Source: UBA5972 sp964567685 (lineage in GTDB: Bacteria > Pseudomonadota > Alphaproteobacteria > Rhodobacterales > Rhodobacteraceae). Taken from it: a DNA stretch of 64,000 nucleotides. The notes beneath the pieces were generated by a model, which was not told the DNA's origin, did no database searches, and saw only the letters and a program-made list of their open reading frames with translations. Below, in pieces: positions 31,767 to 41,075 of this stretch (position 1 is the first letter of the stretch; each line of letters starts with the position of its first letter). The position numbers and the translations under genes were made by a program. The stretch is from positions 11,260-75,259 of the forward strand of contig CAZMNO010000013.1 in NCBI GenBank assembly GCA_964567685.1. The letters run 5' to 3'.

Positions 31767-33302
31767 ATGCGCGGACCTCACAACATCTGGCGGCTTGCCC
31801 GCACCGGGGCCACATTCGAGCGCACGGGTGCCATGAAGCAGGCGCTGGAGGCGATGGACGCGCCACCGGCCCTGCGCATCGCGGCGCGGGTTCTGGGCTG
31901 GCCGTTCAAATGGCTGGGCCTCAGGGGCGATCCGTCGATGCCACCGGTTCTCAGGGCTTTGGCGGCACTTGGCCCGGCCTACATCAAATTTGGCCAGATC
32001 CTGTCGACCCGACCCGATATTGTCGGCGATGAACTGGCCGGGCAACTCAGGATTTTGCAGGATAAACTGCCGCCATTTTCAATGGCCGAGGCACACCTTG
32101 CCGTGGAGCAGGAACTGGGGCAGTCGGTTGATACCCTGTTTTCCAGCTTCAGCGAACCGGTTGCCGCCGCGTCGATTGCACAGGTCCACCGGGCAACCAT
32201 CCGCGAAACCGGTCGCGACGTGGCGATCAAGATCCTGCGCCCGCATATCGAACGCGATTTCAGGCGCGACATTGATGCTTTCTATTTTGCGGCTGCGATG
32301 ATCGAGATCCTGTCGCCGGGGTCACGCCGGCTACATCCGAATGATGTGGTTGCACATTTCGACGGTGTGGTTCAGGGCGAGCTTGATCTTAGAATGGAAA
32401 CCGCAGCTGCGGCCGAATTTGCAGCAACAACGGCACAGGACGCAAACTTCATCGTACCGGCCGTGAACTGGGAGCTTTCAGCCAAGCGGGTGATGACCCT
32501 TGACTGGGCCGAAGGTGTTCCGCTTGGCGATGTCGAAACCCTTAAACGCAGCGGACACGACTTGAAAGCGCTGGGTGCCAGCGTCATTCAGACCTTCCTG
32601 CGCCACGCTTTGCGCGACGGATATTTTCATGCGGATATGCATCAGGGCAACCTGAAGGTCGCAGCCAATGGTGATCTGATTGCTCTGGATTTCGGCATCA
32701 TGGGCCGGATCGATGAATATACCCGCCGGGTTTATGCTGATATCCTGATGGGGTTCATCCAGAAGGATTATCGCAAAGTCGCCGAGGTGCATTTTGAAGC
32801 CGGATACGTTCCGGCCGACCGCGATGTCGACGAGTTTGCCCAGGCCCTGCGCTCGGTCGGCGAACCGATTTTCGGGGCGGATGCCAGCCATATCTCGATG
32901 GCCAGGCTTCTGGCGCACCTGTTTGACGTGACCGACAGCTTCGGCATGGAAACCCGGATTGAATTGATCCTGCTTCAGCGCACAATGGTCGTTGTCGAAG
33001 GAGTGGCGCGCTCACTCGATCCCGAGCTCAATATGTGGGAAGTCGCCAAACCGGTCGTAGAAAAATACATATTCGACAATATTGGCCCGCGCGCAATCGC
33101 GCGCGATATATTGGCCACCGTTCAGGTGCTGGCGCGGTTTGGCCCGAAACTGCCGCAGATCGCCGAAGCTGCCCTGACAAAGCTTTCCGAGCGCAGGGAA
33201 AAACCCGCCGAACCCTCAGCACTAGGTCCGGTTGGCTATATCGGGATCGGCGTCTTACTGACGAGCCTCTTTGTGATCGCCGTACGAGTTCTGCAGGGCT
33301 GA
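31767..33302 (+). CDS. ubiB: Ubiquinone biosynthesis protein UbiB
   Basis: A 511-residue ABC1/ADCK-family atypical kinase/ATPase needed for ubiquinone synthesis. The KxGQ motif is in LGPAYIKFGQILSTRPDI; the Ala-rich nucleotide loop is AAASIAQVHRA; HADMHQGNLKV and ALDFGIMGRID carry the catalytic-loop Asp residues. Two hydrophobic C-terminal segments should anchor it in the inner membrane (GYIGIGVLLTSLFVIAVRVL). Its last 48 bases overlap the opposite-strand gene at 33255. Confidence 0.95.
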   Translation: MRGPHNIWRLARTGATFERTGAMKQALEAMDAPPALRIAARVLGWPFKWLGLRGDPSMPPVLRALAALGPAYIKFGQILSTRPDIVGDELAGQLRILQDKLPPFSMAEAHLAVEQELGQSVDTLFSSFSEPVAAASIAQVHRATIRETGRDVAIKILRPHIERDFRRDIDAFYFAAAMIEILSPGSRRLHPNDVVAHFDGVVQGELDLRMETAAAAEFAATTAQDANFIVPAVNWELSAKRVMTLDWAEGVPLGDVETLKRSGHDLKALGASVIQTFLRHALRDGYFHADMHQGNLKVAANGDLIALDFGIMGRIDEYTRRVYADILMGFIQKDYRKVAEVHFEAGYVPADRDVDEFAQALRSVGEPIFGADASHISMARLLAHLFDVTDSFGMETRIELILLQRTMVVVEGVARSLDPELNMWEVAKPVVEKYIFDNIGPRAIARDILATVQVLARFGPKLPQIAEAALTKLSERREKPAEPSALGPVGYIGIGVLLTSLFVIAVRVLQG

Positions 33303-34130
33303 TATTTCCAACTCCATCGCGCCTTCATAATCGCGTTCACCGCGTGCGCTTTTCCAATGGCAATATGCCGCAATACGCCAGTGAAAAATCGGTGCAAGCT
33401 GAAGGTATCGCTGTACGGTAGAGCGGTTAGGGTAAGCCGCCAGAAACGCCCTGGCCTCGGCGGGATCAAGGGGGTTTTCTGCGTAAAGCGTCTGCATCGC
33501 CGGTGACAGAAAACTCGCCAGATCCTCGCAAGGGTCGCCCAGCGCCGGGCACTGCCAGTCAATCAGCCTGAGCCCGTCGCGTGTGACAAGAATGTTGTTT
33601 GCAACCACATCCGTATGGATCAACACTTCCTTTTGAACCGGCGGCACTTTCGGATCGTCAAGCGTGATCGGCAAGGTTGGTGCCATGGACCCGGTTGCTG
33701 CAATAATCGCCTTCGTCTGCTCAATCAGCGCGGCTGATCCCGAGGGCAATCGCCGCAGCGGAAGATCCGGCTGCATTCCATGAAGGGTTGCCAGCAAATG
33801 CGCAACCTTTCCCGCCCCGGTTTGCCAGGGTGCCCCGTCAAGATGCCGGTAGATCAACACTTCGCCGACATCTGTGTTCACCAGCGCGACAGGCTCTGGC
33901 ACGATCCGGTGGCGATATAGCGCCTTCAGCGCTTCATATTCCGCCCCCGGCTGGTTGGGATATAGAGGGTTTTCATCAGGTTTGCCAAAAAGCTTGCAGA
34001 TCAGGGCGCTGCCCTTGCCTTCGATTTTCCAGACCCGGTTTGTCCGACCACCCGTCTGTGCGGTCCATGTCGCTGCCGGCGCAGCAAGCCCCAGATCAAC
34101 CAGCACACGCTCAACCGCAACCGGCACCAT
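33255..34130 (-). CDS. APH/choline kinase-family phosphotransferase
   Basis: A 291-residue kinase-fold protein. Catalytic loop VLIHTDVVANNILV (HxDxxxxN) and metal-binding RLIDWQCPALGDPCEDLA are clear, and the N-terminal GRTNRVWKIEGKGSALICKLF has the ATP Lys. Likely a small-molecule kinase acting on choline, thiamine or a sugar amine; not evidence of antibiotic resistance. Its 3' end overlaps ubiB tail-to-tail by 48 bases. Confidence 0.82.
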   Translation of the reverse strand: MVPVAVERVLVDLGLAAPAATWTAQTGGRTNRVWKIEGKGSALICKLFGKPDENPLYPNQPGAEYEALKALYRHRIVPEPVALVNTDVGEVLIYRHLDGAPWQTGAGKVAHLLATLHGMQPDLPLRRLPSGSAALIEQTKAIIAATGSMAPTLPITLDDPKVPPVQKEVLIHTDVVANNILVTRDGLRLIDWQCPALGDPCEDLASFLSPAMQTLYAENPLDPAEARAFLAAYPNRSTVQRYLQLAPIFHWRIAAYCHWKSARGERDYEGAMELEISALQNSYGDHKEARQ

Positions 34131-34142
34131 CAGATCACCCGC

Positions 34143-35639
34143 CTATTCAATGATCTTAACCAGATCGCCGGGTCGCATATCGCTGTTTTTCGTGTACCCG
34201 TTCATGGCCTTGAATGTTTCTTCTCTGTAACCAGTCAATGGCATCGAGTCGGCAAGCGATCTGACGCTTTCCGCCTCTGTCACGCGAATAACGCGCAAAT
34301 GGAATGGGCGCAAATCCAACCTCTCGCTCTCGCTCAACGCCCGAAACGACTGCGAGGCAGTGTTCAGCGCATTTCTCGAGCGACCGTCGGATTTCCGGCT
34401 CAGCGCAACAATTCGAACGGTCATCTTGCCAAACCGTATCGCCGTGAGCTGGGCAACCATCGGGCCGTTTGGTGTTGCCAGATCCAGCATCGCCATAGCG
34501 CTTTCCAGCCCGTTGATGCTGAGGTTTCGCACATCGCGTAGCCCCGAAACCCTTTGTTGTTGCCGAATGGTCGGTACCCAGCGCCGGGTGATGTAAAGGT
34601 CCATCGAACCTGTCCATCTGCCTTCACCGCTGAATACCATCCGCGCACCGGAATTGTTGTTGGCAATCACCCTTTGTGGCGTATTCTGCAAAATGAACCC
34701 TTCGGGAACGGAGAAGGTGAAGCCCATTTCAGGATGACTGAAAGTCAGGCCGCGAACGAACCCCTCTTCGGTGGTATCGCCGTAAACGATACCATCAATC
34801 TGCTCAAGAAAAGCCTCTTCGCGCAGCACCCCGTCACCGGTTTTGAGGCCCGATTTCCTTGCTGCCTTGATGGCCTTTTCGATCCGCCGCCCGGTCGCCG
34901 GATGCGAGGCGAAAAAGTCGACCCTGTTAGGATTGGCCGCCTGCCCGGCAATCCTGCGCTCAAGTGCTTCCTTGGCGGCAAGCTGGTCCAGAAATCTGGC
35001 CTGCGCAAACGGGTCATATCCTGCAATGACCAGCAAGCGCACACCTATCTTGTCGGCTTCGAATTCTTCGGCTTTGGAGTGTGATGAAAGGTACCCGCCT
35101 GCAATTCTTGCCCCCAGTTCAATCGCATCACCCGCGCCTTCCTGACCGCCAAGAACCCCGCCCAGAATAGTGCCAAGGATCACCCCAAGCCCGGCGCGGT
35201 TTTCACGTTTGATGCGGTCCTCGCCATGGCCGCTGATGACATGGCCGATTTCGTGGCCCAGCACACCGGCAAGTTCGGCCTCGTTATTGGCAATCGCCAA
35301 CAGACCGCGGGTGATATAGACATACCCCCCGGGCAGCGCAAAGGCGTTTACGACGGGGCTGTCAAGGATGGTGAAGGTCCAGTTTTCAGACCTCTCATCA
35401 GTTGCCGCGACAAGTTTCAGGCCAATCCCGGAAACATAGTCCGACAGGTCAGGATCATCGATTTCACCGCCGAATCGCGCAAGAATAATCTTGTGATCCC
35501 TGGCACCGATTTCATCAGATCCGGCCTGTCGTTCAGCCAGAGCAAATCGCGGCACAAGGGCGGTAATCACCACAAGCACAACCACAATCAAAGATTTCAG
35601 TCCACGCATACCCGACCGCTTGTTCCCACGAAAACTCAT
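34143..35639 (-). CDS. Periplasmic M48-family metalloprotease (BepA-like)
   Basis: 498 residues with an N-terminal signal peptide (LIVVVLVVITALVPRFALA). The zinc site is GVLGHEIGHVISGHG (His129, Glu130, His133), with the third ligand in KAEEFEADKIGVRLL. The C-terminal half, about 200 residues, is a separate domain that ends in a LysM/Sec-like region with KNSDMRPGDLVKIIE. Relatives act in outer-membrane protein quality control. ATG 35609 is an alternative start and gives a better-sized signal peptide. Confidence 0.88.
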   Translation of the reverse strand: MSFRGNKRSGMRGLKSLIVVVLVVITALVPRFALAERQAGSDEIGARDHKIILARFGGEIDDPDLSDYVSGIGLKLVAATDERSENWTFTILDSPVVNAFALPGGYVYITRGLLAIANNEAELAGVLGHEIGHVISGHGEDRIKRENRAGLGVILGTILGGVLGGQEGAGDAIELGARIAGGYLSSHSKAEEFEADKIGVRLLVIAGYDPFAQARFLDQLAAKEALERRIAGQAANPNRVDFFASHPATGRRIEKAIKAARKSGLKTGDGVLREEAFLEQIDGIVYGDTTEEGFVRGLTFSHPEMGFTFSVPEGFILQNTPQRVIANNNSGARMVFSGEGRWTGSMDLYITRRWVPTIRQQQRVSGLRDVRNLSINGLESAMAMLDLATPNGPMVAQLTAIRFGKMTVRIVALSRKSDGRSRNALNTASQSFRALSESERLDLRPFHLRVIRVTEAESVRSLADSMPLTGYREETFKAMNGYTKNSDMRPGDLVKIIE

Positions 35640-35699
35640 ATGGGCCTGAATATGGGTACAAACGGGCGCGGAATCCAGTTTTGACTGCGCGGGCTGCGC

Positions 35700-36374
35700 T
35701 CAGGTATCAGGCGCAGACCCCCGGATGGCAGTGACCTGATCCGCCGGAATAACCGAGCCGTCCGCCAGCACTAGAGAAATCGCATCGTCGTCAATCTGCG
35801 CCTCAACCACGCGCGAATAAACCTGCGCTGGCTCGCTGCCGATCAGATTGCTGCCCTGATAACTTTCCACAACCAGCTGATACGTTCCTGATGCCAGCGG
35901 TGTGCCGTCATCCTGAACACCAGCCCATTCCATCAGATCGGATTGCAGCCCGATACTGGAGCGCTGCACCACCTCGCCTGACGGGTTGAGCACGACCAGA
36001 TCTGCCCGCTCAGCCCCGGTCGCCGGTTCGACAAAAACATCCAGCGGCACCCCGTCAAACTGAATGTCACGCACCGCGCGAACATCCGTTCCGATCCACG
36101 AGCTCAGCCCGGCAGTCGAGGGCCCGCTCAGGAGGCTCTGAATCTGCGCCAGCACGTCATTTGTCTGAACCTGCTGCTCCACCGCCGAAAAACTGGCCAG
36201 CTGCGCCACGAATTCAGTGGAATCCAACGGTTTCAGTGGATCCTGATTCTGCAATTGCGTTGTCAGGAGCTTCAAAAAGGTCTCAAAATCCGAGGTGACC
36301 GTGCGGGTTTTTGGTTCTGCAGCGCTTTGTGGTTGCACCGATTGGGTTGTTCCTGTGGCTGTCACAGCATCCAT
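35700..36374 (-). CDS. flgD: Flagellar hook assembly protein FlgD
   Basis: A 224-residue scaffold cap protein for hook polymerisation. The N-terminal DFETFLKLLTTQLQNQDPLKPLDSTEFVAQLA is the family signature. The C-terminal beta domain includes ERADLVVLNPSGEVVQ and LASGTYQLVVESY. It follows fliK after 19 bases, on the same strand. Confidence 0.96.
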   Translation of the reverse strand: MDAVTATGTTQSVQPQSAAEPKTRTVTSDFETFLKLLTTQLQNQDPLKPLDSTEFVAQLASFSAVEQQVQTNDVLAQIQSLLSGPSTAGLSSWIGTDVRAVRDIQFDGVPLDVFVEPATGAERADLVVLNPSGEVVQRSSIGLQSDLMEWAGVQDDGTPLASGTYQLVVESYQGSNLIGSEPAQVYSRVVEAQIDDDAISLVLADGSVIPADQVTAIRGSAPDT

Positions 36375-36393
36375 CTTAAGGCTTCTCCTTTTT

Positions 36394-37554
36394 CTAGAGC
36401 CGCAAATCTAACCCCGTTTGCAAGACTGGGCCTCGCATTGGTTGCTCGTTTGAGACGGGGGACACGCTGGCGGGCTCGTCCGTTTCAGCAAGCCAGGTCG
36501 CCGCATTCGGGTCATCCTCGCCAAAGGCATTGTCACCGCCCTGGGAAAACATGAAATCGACGTCCTGATAGCCAAGCTTTTGAAACTCTGCCTCCAGCGC
36601 GGCGGTGTTTTTGCGCATCAATTCAAGAGTTTCTGCTCGGTCGCCCAGAATTTGAACGCTCATACCGCTTTCCGATGCATTGAGCGTCAGGCGGACTTTT
36701 CCAAGCTCAGCTGGGTCCAAAGTGATCTCAACCGTTCGTTCAGCCCCGCTGGCAGCCGCCTGAGCCACCTGTATGGCAAGCGCGCGCACTGACGGAGTGT
36801 TGCCGGAAGGTTGTATGGGCGCACCTTTCAAAATGCCTGACTGGGCAGATTTATCAGAAGCAAAATGTGAACCGCCTTCGTCTGCAGGCAGACCTCCGGT
36901 CCCAGGAACCTCTTCATCCGGGGATGCAATGGGCATCATCTGCGGAATTGCACCTGCGGAAGGTGCAATCTGAGCCGATGCAATCACTTGCTGATTTGAC
37001 GCCGCAATCTGCGCAGCGACATCCGTACGGACCGCCCGTTTGATCTGATCAGCAGTCTCGCCACCCTGATCAACAGGACCGGCTTCATTGCCGAAAGAAA
37101 TGCCGGAGCGCACACTGCGAAATGCCAAAACCCCCTTGCTACCCTGTCCAATGACACCAGCTCCATGAACAGCGCCAGATTTGCCATGTGGATGGTCAAT
37201 TGACCTTTGGGGGGTGCTTTCCTTGCCATCGGCCTTGCCCGCGACCAGCTCACCATCAAGCGCGATATCTGCCTGCATTCCATTTGCCGGTTGCAACTGG
37301 CTTTCGATTTGATTGCCGGAGTCAATCGCGGTGTAATCTGCTGTCTTGCGGGGTAATGTCGACTGCTCGGAAGGCGGGTGCGAAACATTGCTATCCGTTG
37401 ACTGATCCGCCTCTGACCTGTCTTTACGAAAGGCCTTGCCAAACCCCCCTTGGCCTTCGGCCTTTGGCTTGTTTCCTGCCCCCGTGTTTCTTTTGCTCTG
37501 AAATTCAAAGCCAACGGAATTCGAAGTGCTGGCCGGTTCGGGAATTGAATTCAT
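36394..37554 (-). CDS. fliK: Flagellar hook-length control protein FliK
   Basis: 386 residues, a long low-complexity N-terminal ruler and a conserved C-terminal domain: VEITLDPAELGKVRLTLNAS, LELMRKNTAALEAEFQKLGY and DVDFMFSQGG. The protein measures the hook and switches export specificity through FlhB. ATG 37554 follows AGGACGG. Divergent from the fliF operon. Confidence 0.9.
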   Translation of the reverse strand: MNSIPEPASTSNSVGFEFQSKRNTGAGNKPKAEGQGGFGKAFRKDRSEADQSTDSNVSHPPSEQSTLPRKTADYTAIDSGNQIESQLQPANGMQADIALDGELVAGKADGKESTPQRSIDHPHGKSGAVHGAGVIGQGSKGVLAFRSVRSGISFGNEAGPVDQGGETADQIKRAVRTDVAAQIAASNQQVIASAQIAPSAGAIPQMMPIASPDEEVPGTGGLPADEGGSHFASDKSAQSGILKGAPIQPSGNTPSVRALAIQVAQAAASGAERTVEITLDPAELGKVRLTLNASESGMSVQILGDRAETLELMRKNTAALEAEFQKLGYQDVDFMFSQGGDNAFGEDDPNAATWLAETDEPASVSPVSNEQPMRGPVLQTGLDLRL

Positions 37555-37672
37555 CACCGTCCTAGCATTCTGCCAAAGCGCGTTCTGAGGCAAGAATTGC
37601 GCCTTGCCCTTACCAAATCTTTACTCAGCGCACACAAAATCACGAAAGTTTTCCAGATTCGGAGGCCTTCAA

Positions 37673-37819
37673 ATGACCTTTCCGCTTTCGCCACCGGGCA
37701 CCCCCCCGTCATGGCCCGATCTACCAAAACCAGCAGGCACAAGCGCCGATCCTCTGCACAAAGCCGCGCAGGAGCTGGAGCATGAGCTTTGGAACAGCGG
37801 GGTCAGAACGACCCTCTGA
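37673..37819 (+). CDS. Small protein upstream of fliF
   Basis: 48 residues: a Pro-rich N-terminus (TFPLSPPGTPPSWPDLPKP) and a helical end, DPLHKAAQELEHELW. A strong GGAGG seven bases before ATG 37673 and 18 bases to the fliF start support translation as the first gene of the operon. The KAAQELE stretch recalls the start of FlgJ-type rod-binding domains, so it may be a decayed or miniature relative; this is only a resemblance. Confidence 0.55.
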   Translation: MTFPLSPPGTPPSWPDLPKPAGTSADPLHKAAQELEHELWNSGVRTTL

Positions 37820-37837
37820 CAGGTTTGAGGCACAGTC

Positions 37838-39403
37838 TTGCAACAGTTTCTTTCGCTCTGGAACACGCTTGATACACGCAAACGATTGACTGTCAGCCTT
37901 GCAAGCCTTGCCGTATTTGTCGCCGTTCTCATGCTTGCCCGAATGACGGCGACGCCCCGAATGGCGCTGCTCTATTCAGGTCTGGAACCTTCCGTTTCGG
38001 GCGAGGTTGTCTCGGCCCTCGAACAGCAGACCGTTGCCTACTCGGTGCGTGGCAGCGCCATTTACGTTGATGCCAGCCAAAGGGATCAGCTGCGCATGAC
38101 GCTGGCTGAAAAGGGGCTGCCGGCAACCGGATCCGCCGGGTATGAACTGCTCGATACGCTGTCAGGGTTCGGCACCACCGCGCAAATGTTCGACGCTGCC
38201 TATTGGCGCGCCAAGGAAGGGGAGCTTGCGCGCACGATTCTTGCCTGGCCGCAGGTGAAATCTGCCCGGGTTCATATCTCCAATCAGGTCTCGCGCCCGT
38301 TTCAGCAGGCCCCAAATCCGGTGGCGTCGGTGACCGTGAAACTGTCATCAGGTGGCCTCTCCGATGACCGCGCCCGTGCACTGCGGTTTCTTATCGCTTC
38401 GGCTGTTTCGGGCATGTCGCCCGGTGATGTCTCTGTCATCGACAGTGACAGGGGGTTGATCGCGCAAACCGGTCTCAATGGATCCGAGGGTGCGTTTATC
38501 GACCGCCGTGCAGCCGAACTTCGCGCCAATGTCGAACGACTGCTGTCTGCCCGGGTCGGCCCGGGCAATGCGATGGTTGAGGTAACGATCGACACCGCGC
38601 TTGAACGCGAAACCATCGTCGAGCGCCGCTTTGACCCGGACAGCCGGGTCGCGATCAGCACCGACACTGAAGAGGTTTCGGGAAATTCCACCGATAGCGG
38701 CGGCACCCCCGTCACCGTCGCCAGCAACCTGCCCGATGGGGATGCGGCGGCTGGTAGTGGTTCATCGCAAAGCAATAACACCGAAACCCGCGAGCGGGTG
38801 AATTACGAGGTTTCCGAAACGACGCGCGAATTGATCAAGCAGCCGGGAACCATAAACAGGCTCAGCGTGGCGGTGCTGGTGAACGGGCTGATCACAACCG
38901 ATGCATCCGGGCAGGAAAGCTGGGGCCCGCGCAGCGAGGAAGAGCTGGCCTCGCTCAGCGAACTGGTTCAATCCGCAGTCGGTTTTGATGCGGGTCGCGG
39001 CGACATCATCACCATCAAATCGCTTGAGTTTCAGGCAATGCCCGAAGGCGGCACGGTCGCAACGCCTTCCATGCTTTCCGGTCTTGCCGCGCATTCGCTT
39101 ACGCTCATTCAATCCGCGGTTCTGGCGCTGGTCATTCTTGGGCTTGGTCTGTTTGTTGTCCGCCCGGCGCTGAAGGCGCAGCCCCTGCCTGCCCTGCCCG
39201 GGCCAGACGATTCCGATCCGGCAATGGATTTTGACCCTCTTGAGGGGGATCTGCAATTCGCCATCGCCGGACCTGACGAAATGGGCCAGGACGCCGGCGC
39301 GGGCGATCCGGTCACACAACTTCGCCAGATCATTTCCGAACGCCAAGACGAAACGATGGAGGTTTTGCGCAACTGGATTGAAACCAGTGAGGAAACCGTC
39401 TGA
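37838..39403 (+). CDS. fliF: Flagellar MS-ring protein FliF
   Basis: A 521-residue inner-membrane ring protein with two transmembrane helices: residues about 19-36, and ALVILGLGLFVVRPAL around 430-445. LYSGLEPSVSGEVVSALEQQ, the RAKEGELARTILAWPQVKSARVHI ring-building motif and the YEVSETTRELIKQPGTI region are typical. The start is TTG 37838 with GAGG upstream; I find no ATG that keeps the N-terminus. Confidence 0.95.
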   Translation: MQQFLSLWNTLDTRKRLTVSLASLAVFVAVLMLARMTATPRMALLYSGLEPSVSGEVVSALEQQTVAYSVRGSAIYVDASQRDQLRMTLAEKGLPATGSAGYELLDTLSGFGTTAQMFDAAYWRAKEGELARTILAWPQVKSARVHISNQVSRPFQQAPNPVASVTVKLSSGGLSDDRARALRFLIASAVSGMSPGDVSVIDSDRGLIAQTGLNGSEGAFIDRRAAELRANVERLLSARVGPGNAMVEVTIDTALERETIVERRFDPDSRVAISTDTEEVSGNSTDSGGTPVTVASNLPDGDAAAGSGSSQSNNTETRERVNYEVSETTRELIKQPGTINRLSVAVLVNGLITTDASGQESWGPRSEEELASLSELVQSAVGFDAGRGDIITIKSLEFQAMPEGGTVATPSMLSGLAAHSLTLIQSAVLALVILGLGLFVVRPALKAQPLPALPGPDDSDPAMDFDPLEGDLQFAIAGPDEMGQDAGAGDPVTQLRQIISERQDETMEVLRNWIETSEETV

Positions 39404-40005
39404 TGCCCCGCTCGTTCACATTTGAGAAATTCGGGGGCGCGGACGAATACGCATCCACGGTATTTCTGCCCGATGGCCAGCTTAGGCAAATAAAATCCGA
39501 TGCGCTGCAGGCCGGGCATGACCTCGGCTATGCAAAAGCCCTTGAGGAATGCCGCGCGCTCGAAGCCGAAGCTTTGCGCGACATAGGCAGCAAACTTCAG
39601 GATATCACCTTCACCCATTTCGAAGCCCGCAAGGCTGTTCTGACCTCGCTTGAAGGGGTGATCGACGCGATGATCGACGTGATTCTGCCCGACATCGCCA
39701 AAGAAGCGCTGGCCGAGATCGTGTCGACGCAGATGTTGGCGCTGGCTTCACTGATGAACGAAGGGCCGATCCGACTGATTTGCGCCCCGGACATTCAACC
39801 GTTGATCGAACAGGCGCTCACCTCGTTTCACCAACAACCGATCGCGGCTGTTGCCATCGCCGATCCCGCCTCAAGCGGTCTGCAAATCAGAATCGAATCC
39901 CCCGTCGGTGAGCGACAAATCGACCTCGACACCGCAATCGCAAACATCCGCGATGCCGTTGCCGGGTTCTATCAACTGGCGCAGGAAGTGAAAAACCATG
40001 GCTGA
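39403..40005 (+). CDS. fliH: Flagellar export regulator FliH-like protein
   Basis: 200 residues with a helical N-terminus rich in Glu/Ala and a C-terminal FliH/V-ATPase E-subunit-like domain (LICAPDIQPLIEQALTSF, LQIRIESPVGERQIDLDTAI). It holds the FliI ATPase and links it to the C-ring. Its ATG overlaps the fliF stop (TGATG) and its end overlaps fliN by 8 bases. The family is fast-evolving, so the name rests partly on position. Confidence 0.78.
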   Translation: MPRSFTFEKFGGADEYASTVFLPDGQLRQIKSDALQAGHDLGYAKALEECRALEAEALRDIGSKLQDITFTHFEARKAVLTSLEGVIDAMIDVILPDIAKEALAEIVSTQMLALASLMNEGPIRLICAPDIQPLIEQALTSFHQQPIAAVAIADPASSGLQIRIESPVGERQIDLDTAIANIRDAVAGFYQLAQEVKNHG

Positions 40006-40330
40006 CCCCGAAGCACCCCCGCAACCCTCTGCCGACCCGGATAAAACCAATCCGATGGAAAGTGCCACTTCCGTTGCGGCTGGCCCGTTCGGGCAGGTTC
40101 CCATAGAAATCACCATCGCCGTTGGCCGCGCACGACCGCTGATCCGTGATCTGGTCGGGCTGGCGCGCGATTCCATCCTGCCGCTGGACAGACGCATTGA
40201 AGACCCGGTTGAACTGTTTGTCGGCGATAAACTGATCGCCCGCGGCACCCTGACAGAACTTGAAGGCGAAGAGAGCGGCCAACTGGCAGTGCGCCTGACC
40301 GAAGTTGCCGATCTTGGCAATGGGTTATAA
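39998..40330 (+). CDS. fliN: Flagellar motor switch protein FliN
   Basis: A 110-residue C-ring protein with an SpoA domain: VPIEITIAVGRARPLIRDLVGLARDSILPLD followed by PVELFVGDKLIARGTLTELEG, the standard FliN pattern. The N-terminal 30 residues are a flexible Pro-rich arm. No fliM is in the window. Confidence 0.93.
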   Translation: MADPEAPPQPSADPDKTNPMESATSVAAGPFGQVPIEITIAVGRARPLIRDLVGLARDSILPLDRRIEDPVELFVGDKLIARGTLTELEGEESGQLAVRLTEVADLGNGL

Positions 40331-41075
40331 ATTCACGAACCCCATACTTGTCGTCGGCCTGACGATGCTGGCTTTTTCGGTCTTGGCCCTGCCCGTCCCG
40401 GCGCTTGCCCAGCAGGTTTCAGTTGATTTCGGCGATCAGGGTTCGCTGACATTGCGCAGCATTCAGCTTTTTGCACTGATCACCCTTCTCAGCCTCGCCC
40501 CCGGTCTGGCCATCATGGTGACCTGCTTTCCCTTCATGGTCACCGTATTCTCCATTCTCAGGCAGGCCATTGGGCTTCAGCAAGCGCCACCAAACATGAT
40601 GATCGTCAGTCTGGCGCTGTTTCTGACCTATTTTGTCATGGAACCGGTCTTCAGCCGTGCCTGGACAGATGGCATTGAACCCCTGATTGCCGGAACAATT
40701 GATGTTGAGACGGCTTTCAGACTTGCAATGGATCCCTTTCGTACATTCATGCAAAACCGGGTCGATCCCGAGACCCATCAAGCCCTGCTGTCGGCCCGAG
40801 GGCAGAACACTCTGCCCGTTCCCGATGCAGCCAGCGACCTTGCAACCCTCGTCCCCGCCTTTCTGTTGAGCGAGATTCAGCGGGCATTTGAAGTTGGGTT
40901 CCTCATCTTCCTGCCCTTTCTGATCATCGATCTGGTCGTCGCGGCCATTCTGATGTCGATGGGGATGATGATGGTGCCCCCGGCGATTGTCGCCCTGCCG
41001 TTCAAGCTGGCCTTTTTCGTCGTCGCTGATGGCTGGGGCCTTCTTTCAGGCGCACTGGTCAGGAGTTATCTATGA
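40320..41075 (+). CDS. fliP: Flagellar export apparatus protein FliP
   Basis: A 251-residue component of the type III export gate with a cleavable N-terminal signal (VVGLTMLAFSVLALPVPALA). Diagnostic stretches are FMVTVFSILRQAIGLQQAPPN, FRTFMQNR, LVPAFLLSEIQRAFEVGF and the terminal LPFKLAFFVVADGW. The ATG at 40320 lies inside the end of fliN (11-base overlap); a TTG at 40305 is less likely. Confidence 0.95.
   Translation: MGYKFTNPILVVGLTMLAFSVLALPVPALAQQVSVDFGDQGSLTLRSIQLFALITLLSLAPGLAIMVTCFPFMVTVFSILRQAIGLQQAPPNMMIVSLALFLTYFVMEPVFSRAWTDGIEPLIAGTIDVETAFRLAMDPFRTFMQNRVDPETHQALLSARGQNTLPVPDAASDLATLVPAFLLSEIQRAFEVGFLIFLPFLIIDLVVAAILMSMGMMMVPPAIVALPFKLAFFVVADGWGLLSGALVRSYL

Noticed and set aside
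33255..34130. Aminoglycoside resistance gene
   Set aside because: The protein is in the broad APH/choline kinase superfamily but lacks features that single out a resistance enzyme.
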